Positions 54,250 to 63,636 of a DNA stretch of 64,000 bases are shown in pieces. A model generated the notes under the pieces. That model was given only the letters and a program-made list of their open reading frames with translations, did not search any database and was not told the origin of the DNA. The stretch is from Bacillota bacterium. GTDB lineage: Bacteria > Bacillota > Clostridia > Oscillospirales > Ruminococcaceae. The stretch's first letter is position 1. The number at the start of each line of letters is the position of its first letter. The translations under genes were made by a program, and so were the position numbers. The stretch lies in assembly GCA_023433405.1 (NCBI GenBank), contig JAEZCT010000041.1, forward strand, positions 1 to 64,000, written 5' to 3'.

Positions 54250-55524
54250 ATGAAAAAGATCGTCGCACTGCTGCTTGTGGCAATTATGATGGTATCCTTA
54301 GCCGCCTGCGGTACAGCCCCCGGCGCTCCCTCGAGCTCCAGCGCTCCCGCAGGTTCGAATGCCCCCGCAAGCTCGGAGCCCGCAGCTCCTGCAGTAAAGA
54401 TTGGTGTTATCCTCGTTCACGATGAAAACACCGGCTATGACTTCGCACACATTGAAGGCGTTAAGACCGCTGCTGCCGCTGTTGGCATTGCGGAAGACCA
54501 GATCATTTGGAAATACAACGTCAGCGAAGATGAAAGCTGCTTCGACACCGCCACCGACCTCGTTGAGCAGGGCTGTACCTACATCTTCTCCGACAGCTAC
54601 GGCCACCAGAGCTATATGCAGCAGGCTGCCGAAGAGAACCCCGAGGTTACCTTTGTTGCAATGACAGGCGATGCAGCGGGACTCTCCGGTCTGCCTAACT
54701 TTAAAAATGCCTTTAACCTCACCTACGAGTCCCGCTATGTTTCGGGTGTTGTAGCAGGTATGAAGCTTGCAGAGTTGGTTGCTGCCGGTAAGGTTGCAGA
54801 CAGCAACAAGGACGCAAACGGCAACATCAAAATCGGCTATGTTGGCGCTTATCCTTACGCCGAGGTAGTTTCCGGCTACACCGCGTTCTATTTGGGCGTG
54901 AAGTCCGTTGTAGAAAATGTTGTAATGTCGGTAACCTATACCAACTCCTGGTATAATCCCACCGCAGAGGCAGAGGCTGCAAACTCCCTCGTTTCCGCCG
55001 GCAGCATCATCCTCAGCCAGCACGCCGACTCCACAGGCGCTCCCGCCGCTTGCGAAGCACTGCTTAATGCAGGCACCACCGTCTACTGCGTAGGCTATAA
55101 TGTAGACATGCTCTCCGTTGCTCCCAACGCCGCGCTCACCAGCGCCCAGAACGACTGGAGTGTTTACTACACCTATGCCTTTAACCAGATTTTGAAGGGC
55201 GAAGAGATCGCCACCGATTGGGCCCAAGGCTACAACGAAGGCGCAGTTATGATCTCGAAGCTTGGTGCAAGCGTTGCCCCGGGTACCGATGCTAAGGTTG
55301 CCGAGGTTGAGGCCGCACTGACCGCCGGCACCCTCAATGTATTCGATACCGCCAAGTTCACAGCAGAAGGAAAGACCGTAACAAGCTATCTTGCCATCGA
55401 CACAGACGGCGACTGGGCTGGCGATACCGGCGAAGCGATTAAGGACGGCGTGTTCCACGAGTCCACCCTCCGCAGCGCTCCTTACTTTGGTATTCGCATT
55501 GATGGTATTACTGAGCTCAACTAG
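54250..55524 (+). CDS. nupN: BMP-family nucleoside-binding lipoprotein
   Basis: The 424-residue lipoprotein (MKKIVALLLVAIMMVSLAAC lipobox) has the BMP/PnrA fold: IGVILVHDENTGYDFAHIEG, YIFSDSYGHQSYMQQAAEE, NLTYESRYVSGVVAGMKLAE and IGYVGAYPYAEVVSGYTAF. Such proteins bind purine nucleosides for ABC import. With the three downstream genes it corresponds to Bacillus NupNOPQ, a guanosine transporter, and the guanine-class riboswitch agrees with that. GGAGG lies before the ATG. A hairpin follows that should keep its level above that of the membrane parts. Confidence 0.87.
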   Translation: MKKIVALLLVAIMMVSLAACGTAPGAPSSSSAPAGSNAPASSEPAAPAVKIGVILVHDENTGYDFAHIEGVKTAAAAVGIAEDQIIWKYNVSEDESCFDTATDLVEQGCTYIFSDSYGHQSYMQQAAEENPEVTFVAMTGDAAGLSGLPNFKNAFNLTYESRYVSGVVAGMKLAELVAAGKVADSNKDANGNIKIGYVGAYPYAEVVSGYTAFYLGVKSVVENVVMSVTYTNSWYNPTAEAEAANSLVSAGSIILSQHADSTGAPAACEALLNAGTTVYCVGYNVDMLSVAPNAALTSAQNDWSVYYTYAFNQILKGEEIATDWAQGYNEGAVMISKLGASVAPGTDAKVAEVEAALTAGTLNVFDTAKFTAEGKTVTSYLAIDTDGDWAGDTGEAIKDGVFHESTLRSAPYFGIRIDGITELN

Positions 55525-55555
55525 TGTTAAACTAATTTATATTGCGTAACTGAAT

Positions 55556-55592
55556 AGGAAAGCCGCTCTCGCAAGCGGCTTTCCTGATTTTA
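55556..55592 (+). terminator. attenuating hairpin between nupN-like and nupO-like genes
   Basis: AGGAAAGCCGCT (55556-55567) pairs perfectly with AGCGGCTTTCCT (55574-55585), followed by GATTTTATTATT, a weak T-run. Confidence 0.8.
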
Positions 55593-55616
55593 TTATTTGA
55601 AAAGGGGGAGACCCGT

Positions 55617-57155
55617 TTGGACGCAACAGAGGCCGCAGTGCGACTAGAAAATATAACAAAAACCTTCGGTTCCGTGGTGGCGAACGATAAAGTCTTTTTA
55701 GACATTCACCGCGGAGAGATTCTCGCTCTTTTGGGAGAGAACGGAAGCGGAAAAACTACCCTCATGAATATTCTTTCCGGCATCTATTCCCCTGATGAAG
55801 GGCACATCTTCGTAGACGGCCGTGAAGTTGCGATCCGCAGCCCCAAGAATGCCCATGACCTGGGCATAGGCATGATTCACCAGCATTTCAAACTGGTGGA
55901 TGTGCTTTCCGCGGCGGAGAATATTATCCTTGGTCTGCCCGGCACAGGAAGACTGGATATGAAGGCTGTAGGAGAAAAGGTGCGCGCAATCTCTGCGCAA
56001 TACGGCTTTGAGATAGACCCGCAGCAAAAAATCTACGACATGTCGGTAGCTCAAAAGCAAACGGTGGAAATCGTAAAGGTGCTTTACCGCAACGCAAACA
56101 TCCTTATTCTTGATGAACCCACCGCCGTGCTTACGCCCCAGGAAACAGACAAGCTGTTTAAGATTCTTCGCAATATGCGTGGGGACGGAAAGGCTATCGT
56201 CATCATCACTCACAAGCTGCATGAGGTGGAGGAAATATCCGACCGCGTGGCGATATTGCGCCGCGGCCAGTTTGTTGGTGAGGTGCTGACAGAGGAAACC
56301 AATGCCACCGAGATGACCAATATGATGGTTGGCAGACCGGTCACCCTGAATATTGAGCGGGTCGAGCCCCAAGACCCAAAGCCCCGGCTTATAGTAGAAA
56401 ACCTGACGGTTCGCGATATAGATGGAATTACAAGGCTTGACAATGTGTCCTTTGAGGCAAGAAGCGGTGAGATACTGGGGATAGCGGGTATTTCGGGCTG
56501 TGGGCAGAAGGAGCTTTTGGAATCGATTGCGGGACTGCAAAGTGTAGTATCCGGTACCATCAAGTATATTAACCCCGAAACCGGGGTGGCGGAGATGATA
56601 CTCGGGAAGGGGCCCAGTGAAATATCCGCCATGGGCGTAGCGCTCTCCTTTGTACCCGAAGACAGGCTCGGTATGGGGCTCGTGGGGAATATGGATCTGA
56701 CCGATAACATGATGCTTCGCAGCTATCGCAACGGCAAATCCTTTATAGCCGAAAGGAAAGCTCCCCGCAGTCTGGCTGAAAAGGTAGTGGACGAGCTGCA
56801 GGTAAACACCCCGGACGTTACGACTCCGGTTCGGAGGCTGTCCGGCGGAAATGTTCAAAAGGTTTTGGTAGGGCGGGAGATTTCATCCGCGCCAACCGTC
56901 CTGATGACAGCCTATGCCGTGCGAGGGCTGGATATAAATTCTTCCTATACGATTTACGATCTCATCAACCAGCAAAAGAGAAACGGGGTAGCAGTAATAT
57001 TTGTGGGTGAGGATCTGGATGTTCTGCTGGAGCTGTGCGACCGTATTCTTGTTCTGTGCGGCGGACGGGTCAGCGGAATTGTTGATGGAAGAGAGACCGA
57101 TAAACACGCGGTCGGGTTAATGATGACACGCGTCGGTGGGGAGGTTACGAAATGA
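55617..57155 (+). CDS. nupO: nucleoside ABC transporter ATP-binding protein
   Basis: The 512-residue protein starts at TTG (AAGGGGGA 7 bases before). The first ABC domain has LLGENGSGKTTLMNILSG and ILILDEPTAVLTPQE. The second has the degenerate P-loop GISGCGQKELLESIAG, the signature RLSGGNVQKVLVGREI and TAYAVRGLDINSS in place of Walker B, as is usual for BMP-linked transporters. Its last four bases overlap the start of the next gene (ATGA), showing translational coupling. Confidence 0.93.
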   Translation: MDATEAAVRLENITKTFGSVVANDKVFLDIHRGEILALLGENGSGKTTLMNILSGIYSPDEGHIFVDGREVAIRSPKNAHDLGIGMIHQHFKLVDVLSAAENIILGLPGTGRLDMKAVGEKVRAISAQYGFEIDPQQKIYDMSVAQKQTVEIVKVLYRNANILILDEPTAVLTPQETDKLFKILRNMRGDGKAIVIITHKLHEVEEISDRVAILRRGQFVGEVLTEETNATEMTNMMVGRPVTLNIERVEPQDPKPRLIVENLTVRDIDGITRLDNVSFEARSGEILGIAGISGCGQKELLESIAGLQSVVSGTIKYINPETGVAEMILGKGPSEISAMGVALSFVPEDRLGMGLVGNMDLTDNMMLRSYRNGKSFIAERKAPRSLAEKVVDELQVNTPDVTTPVRRLSGGNVQKVLVGREISSAPTVLMTAYAVRGLDINSSYTIYDLINQQKRNGVAVIFVGEDLDVLLELCDRILVLCGGRVSGIVDGRETDKHAVGLMMTRVGGEVTK

Positions 57156-58249
57156 GCCATATAAGCACCGAGCCGGTGATGCGCATAACCAAACGTGAGG
57201 CGATGCCAACCTGGAAGGCGTGGAGCATACGATTGGCTGCGATTGTTTTGGCGCTAATTGTCTGCGCGGTCGTCATATACGCAATGGTGAATCTTAATCC
57301 GATCAAGGTATACGAAGCCATGTGGAAGGGTGCCTTCGGCACCAGCAAGCGGATATGGGTTACCACCCGCGATACCGTGATGCTTTTATGCATTTCCCTA
57401 GGTCTTGCACCCGCCTTTAAAATGCGCTTTTGGAACATCGGCGCGGAGGGGCAGGTACTTGTTGGGGGCTTGGCGACCGCTGCCTGTATGCTGTATTTTG
57501 GCAGCCTGCTGCCGCCCTGGCTGCTGTTTGTACTCATGCTTGTAGCCAGCGCCGTATCCGGAGCGATCTGGGGTGTGATCCCCGCCGTATTTAAATCCCG
57601 CTTTAGAACCAACGAGACGCTGTTCACCCTGATGATGAACTATGTTGCCATACAGCTCACTTCATATTTTGTAGCCAAATGGGAGAATCCATACGGCTCC
57701 AATACGGTGGGTATTATTAACCAATCGTCAAAGGCAGGATGGTTCCCCTCTGTATTCGGTCAACAATACCTGCTCAATGTAATCCTTGTGCTTGTACTTG
57801 CGGTGGGTATGTACATCTATCTGAAATACTCCAAACAGGGCTATGAAATCGCTGTGGTGGGGGAAAGCGAACGTACCGCAAGGTATATCGGCATCAGTGT
57901 GGGAAAGGTGGTAGTACGCACAGTAACGCTCTCGGGGGCGATATGCGGCGTTGCGGGCTTTATTGCTGTTGCAGGAGCCTCCCATACCATTAGCACCAGC
58001 ACCGCCGGTGGGCGTGGCTTTACCGCAATCATCGTCGCTTGGCTCGCAAAATTTAACACCCTGGTTATGATACTGGTATCGCTGCTGCTGGTGTTTTTAG
58101 AGAAAGGCGCGATTCAAATCGCATCCCAGTATAATCTAAACGATTATGCCTCTCAAATGATTACGGGAATCATTCTGTTCTTTATTCTTGGCAGCGAGTT
58201 TTTTATAAACTATCGGGTGATTCTGCGCAAGAAGAAGGAGGCGAAATAA
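57152..58249 (+). CDS. nupP: nucleoside ABC transporter permease (NupP-like)
   Basis: The 365-residue permease has about nine to ten membrane segments. MRFWNIGAEGQVLVGGLATA is the first conserved motif, FKSRFRTNETLFTLMMNYVA the second, and IAVVGESERTARYIGISVGK the coupling loop that meets the ATPase. GGGAGG lies just upstream of the ATG, inside nupO. One of two permeases forming a heterodimeric channel. Confidence 0.93.
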   Translation: MSHISTEPVMRITKREAMPTWKAWSIRLAAIVLALIVCAVVIYAMVNLNPIKVYEAMWKGAFGTSKRIWVTTRDTVMLLCISLGLAPAFKMRFWNIGAEGQVLVGGLATAACMLYFGSLLPPWLLFVLMLVASAVSGAIWGVIPAVFKSRFRTNETLFTLMMNYVAIQLTSYFVAKWENPYGSNTVGIINQSSKAGWFPSVFGQQYLLNVILVLVLAVGMYIYLKYSKQGYEIAVVGESERTARYIGISVGKVVVRTVTLSGAICGVAGFIAVAGASHTISTSTAGGRGFTAIIVAWLAKFNTLVMILVSLLLVFLEKGAIQIASQYNLNDYASQMITGIILFFILGSEFFINYRVILRKKKEAK

Positions 58250-58250
58250 T

Positions 58251-59222
58251 ATGGCTCAGCTGTTATCCCTTTTGCAGGCGGCAATGGTATTTGGCACCGT
58301 CATCCTTTTTGGCGCGATGGGAGAGATATTAACCGAGAAGTCGGGCAACTTGAATCTTGGTGTTCCGGGTATTATGTATCTGGGCGGTATCGCGGGACTT
58401 GCCGGGGCGTTTTTTTATGAGACCTCTGTCGCAACGCCAAACCCGTTGGTCGGCCTTGTTATTGCCATAGTATGTACGCTGGCGGCCTCTGTGCTGGCAG
58501 GGCTTATTTACAGCTTTCTTACCATCACCCTGCGCGCAAACCAGAGTGTGACCGGCCTTACGCTTACCATATTCGGTTCCGGCGTTGCCAATCTGTTTGG
58601 CGGTGCGATGAACAAGATGGCAGGCGGCGTGGGGCAGATATCCGTGGCAACCACAAGCGGTGCCTTCCGCTCGACGCTTCCCCCGCTTTCCGGTGTAGGA
58701 GTTTTATCCGGTCTTGGGTTTATGGTGTACCTTGCTATTGTTTTGGCCATTATATTAAGCTGGTTCCTAAATAAAATCCGTGAAGGCCTCAACGTTCGTG
58801 CAATAGGAGAAAACCCGGCGACGGCAGATGCCGCAGGGATTGGCGTAACCAAATATAAGTATCTCGCCATCAGCATTGGTGCAGGAATGACCGGCCTTGG
58901 AGGACTGTACTATGTCATGGACTATATTAAGGGCACCTGGGCCAATGACGGCGGGATAGAAAAGCTTGGCTGGCTTGCTGTGGCGCTGGTTATCTTTGCC
59001 CGCTGGAAGCCCACCCATGCCATATGGGGCGCCTATCTTTTTGGGGCGTTGTTCTGGCTGTACTTCTACATCCCCGGGCTTACCCGCTCCTCTCAGGAGC
59101 TGTTCAAGGCACTGCCGTATGTTGTTACCATTATCGTTCTTGTGGTCGTATCCCTCAAAAAGAGCCGCCAAAACGAGCCGCCTGCTCATTTGGGGCTCGC
59201 GTATTTCAGGGAAGAGCGCTAA
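58251..59222 (+). CDS. nupQ: nucleoside ABC transporter permease (NupQ-like)
   Basis: The 323-residue permease starts one base after the previous stop (AAGGAGG upstream). MGEILTEKSGNLNLGVPGIM is the hallmark of this subfamily, NVRAIGENPATADAAGIGVT the coupling loop, and NDGGIEKLGWLAVALVIFAR the later conserved motif. It pairs with the upstream permease. A terminator follows at 59262. Confidence 0.93.
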   Translation: MAQLLSLLQAAMVFGTVILFGAMGEILTEKSGNLNLGVPGIMYLGGIAGLAGAFFYETSVATPNPLVGLVIAIVCTLAASVLAGLIYSFLTITLRANQSVTGLTLTIFGSGVANLFGGAMNKMAGGVGQISVATTSGAFRSTLPPLSGVGVLSGLGFMVYLAIVLAIILSWFLNKIREGLNVRAIGENPATADAAGIGVTKYKYLAISIGAGMTGLGGLYYVMDYIKGTWANDGGIEKLGWLAVALVIFARWKPTHAIWGAYLFGALFWLYFYIPGLTRSSQELFKALPYVVTIIVLVVVSLKKSRQNEPPAHLGLAYFREER

Positions 59223-59261
59223 TAAAAGTGTATAAAAATCAAGTGCAAAGCTTTATATGGT

Positions 59262-59288
59262 AGGGGCGACCTTGGGTCGTCCCTTTTT
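59262..59288 (+). terminator. terminator of the nup-like operon
   Basis: AGGGGCGACC (59262-59271) pairs with GGTCGTCCCT (59275-59284), one G-T pair, followed by TTTTT. Confidence 0.85.
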
Positions 59289-59318
59289 CCATAATTGGTC
59301 GTGCATGTTTCGCGGCAC

Positions 59319-59375
59319 AAAAGAACCTCCCCCGTCAAAGCTGTTTTCACAGCCTTTGGCGGGGGAGGCTCTTTT
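59319..59375 (-). terminator. terminator of the minus-strand solute-binding gene
   Basis: A stem of about 25 bp with a few wobble pairs (AAAAGAACCTCCCCC side and GGGGGAGGCTCTTTT side) with A- and T-runs at its two ends; it lies 35 bases past the end of the minus-strand gene. Confidence 0.8.
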
Positions 59376-59410
59376 GTACTTGGATCTTTTCAGCGTTGCG
59401 AAGGGGTGGC

Positions 59411-61075
59411 CTAGTTCATACCCAGCTTCGCCTTGTTCTCAGCAACCTTCTGGCGCTGATAATCCAATGCGCTTTGATACTGGATGGAATCCTTATAGGC
59501 GATGTATTCTGCCCAAAGCGCGTCGAACTTCTCATCGCTTTCAGCCATCAGAAGCTTAGGCAGATATTCGCCCCATTTTGCTTCGGCCTTAATCAGGATA
59601 TCGCCCTCTTTGCTGTCTGCCGGCGGGCGAACGTTGTCATAGGCACCGTAATGTGCACCCTTGCCAGCGCCCCATTCGCGGTATTGGTTAAAGGGCATAC
59701 CGGGATCGGGCTCCCACAGGTTCATAGCGGAGCTGTTGAACATCCAGATCTCGCCGTAGGTGTTGTACTGCTCCTTGAAGGAGGCCATATCAAGGTTTTT
59801 CATGGAGTTGACTTCATCCTTAATAATCGGCTTGCCATCCTTCATGTCATAGGTGACGCCCTCTTTGCCCAAGTAGAGCGAGGACTGACCCTCGGGAGAC
59901 ATGCCCCAGCCCATCAAGCGGATAGCGCGGGCGGGGTCTTTGCAGTTCTTGGTAATCATGGTAAGCTCCCAGCCAGAGTAACCGGGTACGCCCAGCTTAG
60001 CAGGCTCAAGCTTGCTGTTTGCGGGGCCGTCTACAGCGATGTAGACAGAATCGGGGTTTGAGGTATAGAGCTGGCCGAGGGGGTTCATGGCGTCTTTCCA
60101 CTGATACAGCAGCGCAAAGTATCTGCCTTGCTGAATCTTTTCCTCAATTTTGGTACGGTCGTCTACAAATACGTCGGTGGGTACCATTCCAAGCTCATGC
60201 GCCTTGCGGAAGGTTTTGAGCCAGTTGATGTAATCGGGTGCGGGGTTTCCGCATTTCACATCAAAGTATTGGCCATCGATTTCACGGGGAACTGCGAGGA
60301 ATTCCAAAAGCATATCCTCAAAGCCGGTGTTGCCGTTGGCGGTGAAGAAGGTGGAGCCAAAAGGAATCAAAGGCTGGCCGTTGACGCCGGTGGGGTACTT
60401 CGCCTTAGCGTCCTGCAGTGCCTTGAGGAAGCCCTCGGGGGTTCTCATATCAGGGGAGCCGATGGCCTCATAGATGTCCTTTCTCACCATGAAGGAACGG
60501 TTGGAAATGACGTTGTATTCTGCTATGTCGTCGGGGGAAACGCTGTTACAGGGATAAGCGTACACGTTACCGTCATCCTGACGGTACCAGTTGAGGATGC
60601 CGGGGTCTGTTACCTCTAAGAAGTATGGGTCATGCTCCTTGGCAAGCTGCTCCAGCGGGTAGGTATAGGTCTCGGTAGAGAGTTCGGGCACCTGCTGCTC
60701 ATACCAGCCAAGCGTGACCATATCGGGCAGAGAATCGGAGGCAAGCATCGTATTAAGCATCTGAGCAGCCTCGCCCACCGGGACAATAAAGTTGACCTTT
60801 ACGCCGGTTTGCTCGGTAATTAACTGGTCGGCCAGATTGCCATCGGGATTTTGGAACCAAGTCTCATTAACGTACCAGTCCAGAGTGATGGGGCTGGTAT
60901 CGATTTTCCATCCGGGAACCTGTTCTTCGCTGCTGGCGGCATCGGAGCTGACCGGAGTGGACGCTGCGTCGGGTTGAGACGAAGCAGGCGCGCTGCCGGC
61001 GCAAGAAGCAAGCATCAGTGCGGTCATAATCAATACCAAAACCAGACTGGTAATCCTTGACAACTTTAGTTGCAT
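59411..61075 (-). CDS. Lpl-type extracellular solute-binding lipoprotein
   Basis: From ATG 61075 (GTAGGAGG 7 bases before) the product has 554 residues. It has a lipoprotein signal (MQLKLSRITSLVLVLIMTAL, lipobox LASC) and an Ala/Ser linker. A long family-1 solute-binding fold follows: ITLDWYVNETWFQNP, VNFIVPVGEAAQMLNTMLAS, DMVTLGWYEQQ and AIRLMGWGMSPEGQ. Large binding proteins of this kind with two LplB/YtcP-like permeases import complex oligosaccharides. The ATPase is not encoded nearby, so it probably uses a shared MsmX-like protein. The permease genes lie upstream on the same strand. Confidence 0.88.
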   Translation of the reverse strand: MQLKLSRITSLVLVLIMTALMLASCAGSAPASSQPDAASTPVSSDAASSEEQVPGWKIDTSPITLDWYVNETWFQNPDGNLADQLITEQTGVKVNFIVPVGEAAQMLNTMLASDSLPDMVTLGWYEQQVPELSTETYTYPLEQLAKEHDPYFLEVTDPGILNWYRQDDGNVYAYPCNSVSPDDIAEYNVISNRSFMVRKDIYEAIGSPDMRTPEGFLKALQDAKAKYPTGVNGQPLIPFGSTFFTANGNTGFEDMLLEFLAVPREIDGQYFDVKCGNPAPDYINWLKTFRKAHELGMVPTDVFVDDRTKIEEKIQQGRYFALLYQWKDAMNPLGQLYTSNPDSVYIAVDGPANSKLEPAKLGVPGYSGWELTMITKNCKDPARAIRLMGWGMSPEGQSSLYLGKEGVTYDMKDGKPIIKDEVNSMKNLDMASFKEQYNTYGEIWMFNSSAMNLWEPDPGMPFNQYREWGAGKGAHYGAYDNVRPPADSKEGDILIKAEAKWGEYLPKLLMAESDEKFDALWAEYIAYKDSIQYQSALDYQRQKVAENKAKLGMN

Positions 61076-61277
61076 GATTTTTCCTCCTACTATATTTTGT
61101 AAAAGCCCGGCACAAACACACAAGAGAAGCCCGGGCAAATTACCTTAAAATGGCGCCGCGGCAAGGCTGAGATGGCGAACTTTGCAAATGAGTAACAACA
61201 GCAAACGCAAGGTCAAGCATCGTAGTAAGGGTTAGCCGCCGCGCGGTTTTGCCGGAGATGATAAAGCGAGGATAGCA

Positions 61278-62171
61278 TTATTCCTTTACCGAGCCGAGCA
61301 GCATCCCTTTTACAAAGTACTTTTGCAAGAAGGGGTAGATTACGACAATAGGCACCGTGGTAACAATCATCGTAGCCATTTGAAGGGAGGTTGAGGTAAA
61401 CGCACTTTGACTGATACCGGTGGAGAACATCGAGACCTTTGAGGATTCCGACGCCACAATCATCTTGTATAAATAGGTCTGTATGGGGTGCAGGTCGGAA
61501 TTTTTAATGATGTAAAACACACCCATAAAGAAATCGTTCCAGTTGTATACGCCGTTAAAGAGCAGGATAACGGCAAATACGGGCTTGGAAAGCGGCATAA
61601 TCACCCGAAAGAAGATGGTGAATTGATTGGCGCCGTCAATCATCGCAGACTCCTCCAGCGCACCGGGTATTGTGCGAAAGAAGGACTGGAATATAATCAA
61701 ATCAAAGAAATTGAACATGGTGGGGAAGACATACACCCAAAAGTTGTCTACCAGCCCGAGGTTCTTTGCCAGTATAAAGCTTGGTATCAAGCCGCCCGAG
61801 AAAAACATGGTAACGATACCCATGTTCATGTACAGCTTTCTGCCTATCAGCTTTTTATTTAAAAAGGCGTAGGCGACCATGCCGGTGAACACCACATGAA
61901 AAGCCGTTGCGATAAGGGTACGCATGACGCTGACAAAAAAGGCGTTTACGATTTCATTGTTGCGAAACACCTGACGGTAGTTTTCCAATGAAAACTCTCT
62001 GGGCAGCCAGTAAATACCGCCCATTACCGCATCGTTTCCGTCGTTAAAGGAATGAATGAGCACATACCAAATGGGGTATAACGCCAGAAAGCATATGGTT
62101 ACCATAAGGATAATATTTAACATGTCAAAAGACCTTGAGCCGATACCGCGTTTTATCTTATTTATTCTCAT
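61278..62171 (-). CDS. carbohydrate ABC permease, LplC/YtcP-like
   Basis: The 297-residue permease has six membrane segments and the coupling motif EESAMIDGANQFTIFFRVIMP (EAA loop, shown by ESAMIDGANQFTIFFRVIMP). It starts MRINKIKRGIGSRSFDMLNI with GGGGGAGG upstream. LPREFSLENYRQVF and MFFSGGLIPSFIL are typical of the LplC group. It forms the heterodimeric channel with the permease encoded next to it, 14 bases upstream. Confidence 0.92.
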   Translation of the reverse strand: MRINKIKRGIGSRSFDMLNIILMVTICFLALYPIWYVLIHSFNDGNDAVMGGIYWLPREFSLENYRQVFRNNEIVNAFFVSVMRTLIATAFHVVFTGMVAYAFLNKKLIGRKLYMNMGIVTMFFSGGLIPSFILAKNLGLVDNFWVYVFPTMFNFFDLIIFQSFFRTIPGALEESAMIDGANQFTIFFRVIMPLSKPVFAVILLFNGVYNWNDFFMGVFYIIKNSDLHPIQTYLYKMIVASESSKVSMFSTGISQSAFTSTSLQMATMIVTTVPIVVIYPFLQKYFVKGMLLGSVKE

Positions 62172-62185
62172 AATGTCCTCCCCCG

Positions 62186-63151
62186 CTAAACCAGCGAGAC
62201 GCCGGCAAGCTTTTTGGATGCCTTATTTGCGGTAAACAGAAGCAAAAAGGCAAACACCGAGCGGAAAAGGCCAACCGCTGTGGCGTAGGACAACCTGCCG
62301 CTGATAATACCGGTACGATAGGCGTAGATGTCAATGACATCAATAACATCATAAAGCACCGGGCGGTGGAACACGAACAGCTGGTCAAAGTTTGAACCCA
62401 GCAGATTTCCAACGTTAAGTACCAGCAGTACAATTACGGTGCCGCTAATGGAGGGAAGCGTGACATACAGCATACGCTTAAACCTTCCGGCGCCGTCTAT
62501 TGTAGCCGCCTCATAGAGGTTCGGGTCGATACCCGCGATGGCTCCCATATAGATAATGGCGTTCCAGCCAAGCTCCTTCCAAACCTCTGAGGTGACAAGG
62601 ATGCCCCAGAAGTGCTCCTTCACACCAATCAGATGTACCGGCTCCGCCAAAAAGCCCAGCTGAACCAGCAGCTGTGTTATCATGCCGGAATCGGACAGCC
62701 AGTTATACATAATGCCGCCTACAATAATCCACGAAAGGAAGTGGGGAAGGTAGGAGATGGTCTGTACTGTCCTTTTAAACCGCGTGCTGGTAAGCTCGTT
62801 AAGCAGAAGTGCAAAAATAATGGGAAGCGGAAACCCGATGGCCAGCCGAAGCAGGTTAAGACCAAAGGTGTTGCGCATAATCAGCCAAAACCGGTCGTCG
62901 GCAAAAAACTCCTGAAAGTTTTCAAGCCCAAGCCATGTTGATTTAAGCACGCCTTTTGCCGCGTTGTAGCGCTGAAAGGCGATGATGATGAAATACATGG
63001 GTATGTAGTTGAAGATTACCATCCATATCACACCGGGGATTGCCATTGCCTGCAGATCCTTTTGGGCCCAAATCCTACTGAACAGGCCTCTGTGCGCAGG
63101 GTTACCAGCGCGGACAGGTTTGCTGCGTTTGTTAGCCAATAGAACCACCAT
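62186..63151 (-). CDS. carbohydrate ABC permease, LplB-like
   Basis: The 321-residue permease (ATG 63151; TTG 63139 with AAAGGATGG upstream is an equally good start) has six to seven membrane segments. Family features are MAIPGVIWMVIFNYIPMYFI, FQRYNAAKGVLKSTWLGLEN and the EAA loop LYEAATIDGAGRFKRMLYVT. It is the first gene of the minus-strand transporter operon, which then runs permease, permease, binding protein. A two-component sensor gene lies upstream in the same orientation and probably controls the operon. Confidence 0.9.
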   Translation of the reverse strand: MVVLLANKRSKPVRAGNPAHRGLFSRIWAQKDLQAMAIPGVIWMVIFNYIPMYFIIIAFQRYNAAKGVLKSTWLGLENFQEFFADDRFWLIMRNTFGLNLLRLAIGFPLPIIFALLLNELTSTRFKRTVQTISYLPHFLSWIIVGGIMYNWLSDSGMITQLLVQLGFLAEPVHLIGVKEHFWGILVTSEVWKELGWNAIIYMGAIAGIDPNLYEAATIDGAGRFKRMLYVTLPSISGTVIVLLVLNVGNLLGSNFDQLFVFHRPVLYDVIDVIDIYAYRTGIISGRLSYATAVGLFRSVFAFLLLFTANKASKKLAGVSLV

Positions 63152-63636
63152 CCTTTTGTGCGGGCCGCCTTGACATGTTGCATTTGCTGTAATAGCATGA
63201 CTTCGCGTGCATCAATATGTGCATTACCCACAATTTCTCTTACGGCTTCATTATACGTTAATTGGCTGTTCATAAACAGGTTATAAATTTCTCATTTGGT
63301 TTGTTTTTTTTAGTTATTATATACAGGCGCTATCCTTGTGATATAGAATGGTTATGGTAATTTCGCTTTACCTTCCTAAAATGTAGGTGAAAAATCGGTT
63401 GTTTGTTGGCAATAAATACGGGGAAATTACAATAAAAAAAGTATGCCGCCGCTTTCATGAACAAGGACGAACTCCGACTGGCATCGGCGTTCGTCCCATT
63501 ATGCATTTTGCTTATCTATCATACTATAATCCGATTAAAAAGGATATAAAAATGCGTCAAACGCTTTGGTGTATGGGTTAAAGTATCAGCGGCGAAAAGC
63601 AATCTTGGGGTAAATGAAATCTGCGCTCAGCGCGGT
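63152..63636 (-). promoter_or_regulatory. upstream region of the Lpl-type operon
   Basis: TATAAT on the minus strand (63321-63316) is a -10 candidate, but no good -35 box is present, so an activator is likely. A near-perfect hairpin, GGACGAAC/GTTCGTCC with inner CCGA/TCGG (63465-63496), lies between this and the sensor kinase gene; it lacks a T-run. An 81-codon minus-strand frame from 63273 overlaps the permease start and has no ribosome site. No other gene is seen. Confidence 0.4.

Noticed and set aside
54298..56858. Two 386-codon minus-strand frames opposite nupN and nupO
   Set aside because: They are mirror frames caused by codon bias of the real genes; no ribosome sites and no family character.
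63028..63273. 81-codon minus-strand frame overlapping the LplB-like gene
   Set aside because: No ribosome site, and its second half is an out-of-frame copy of the permease coding region.
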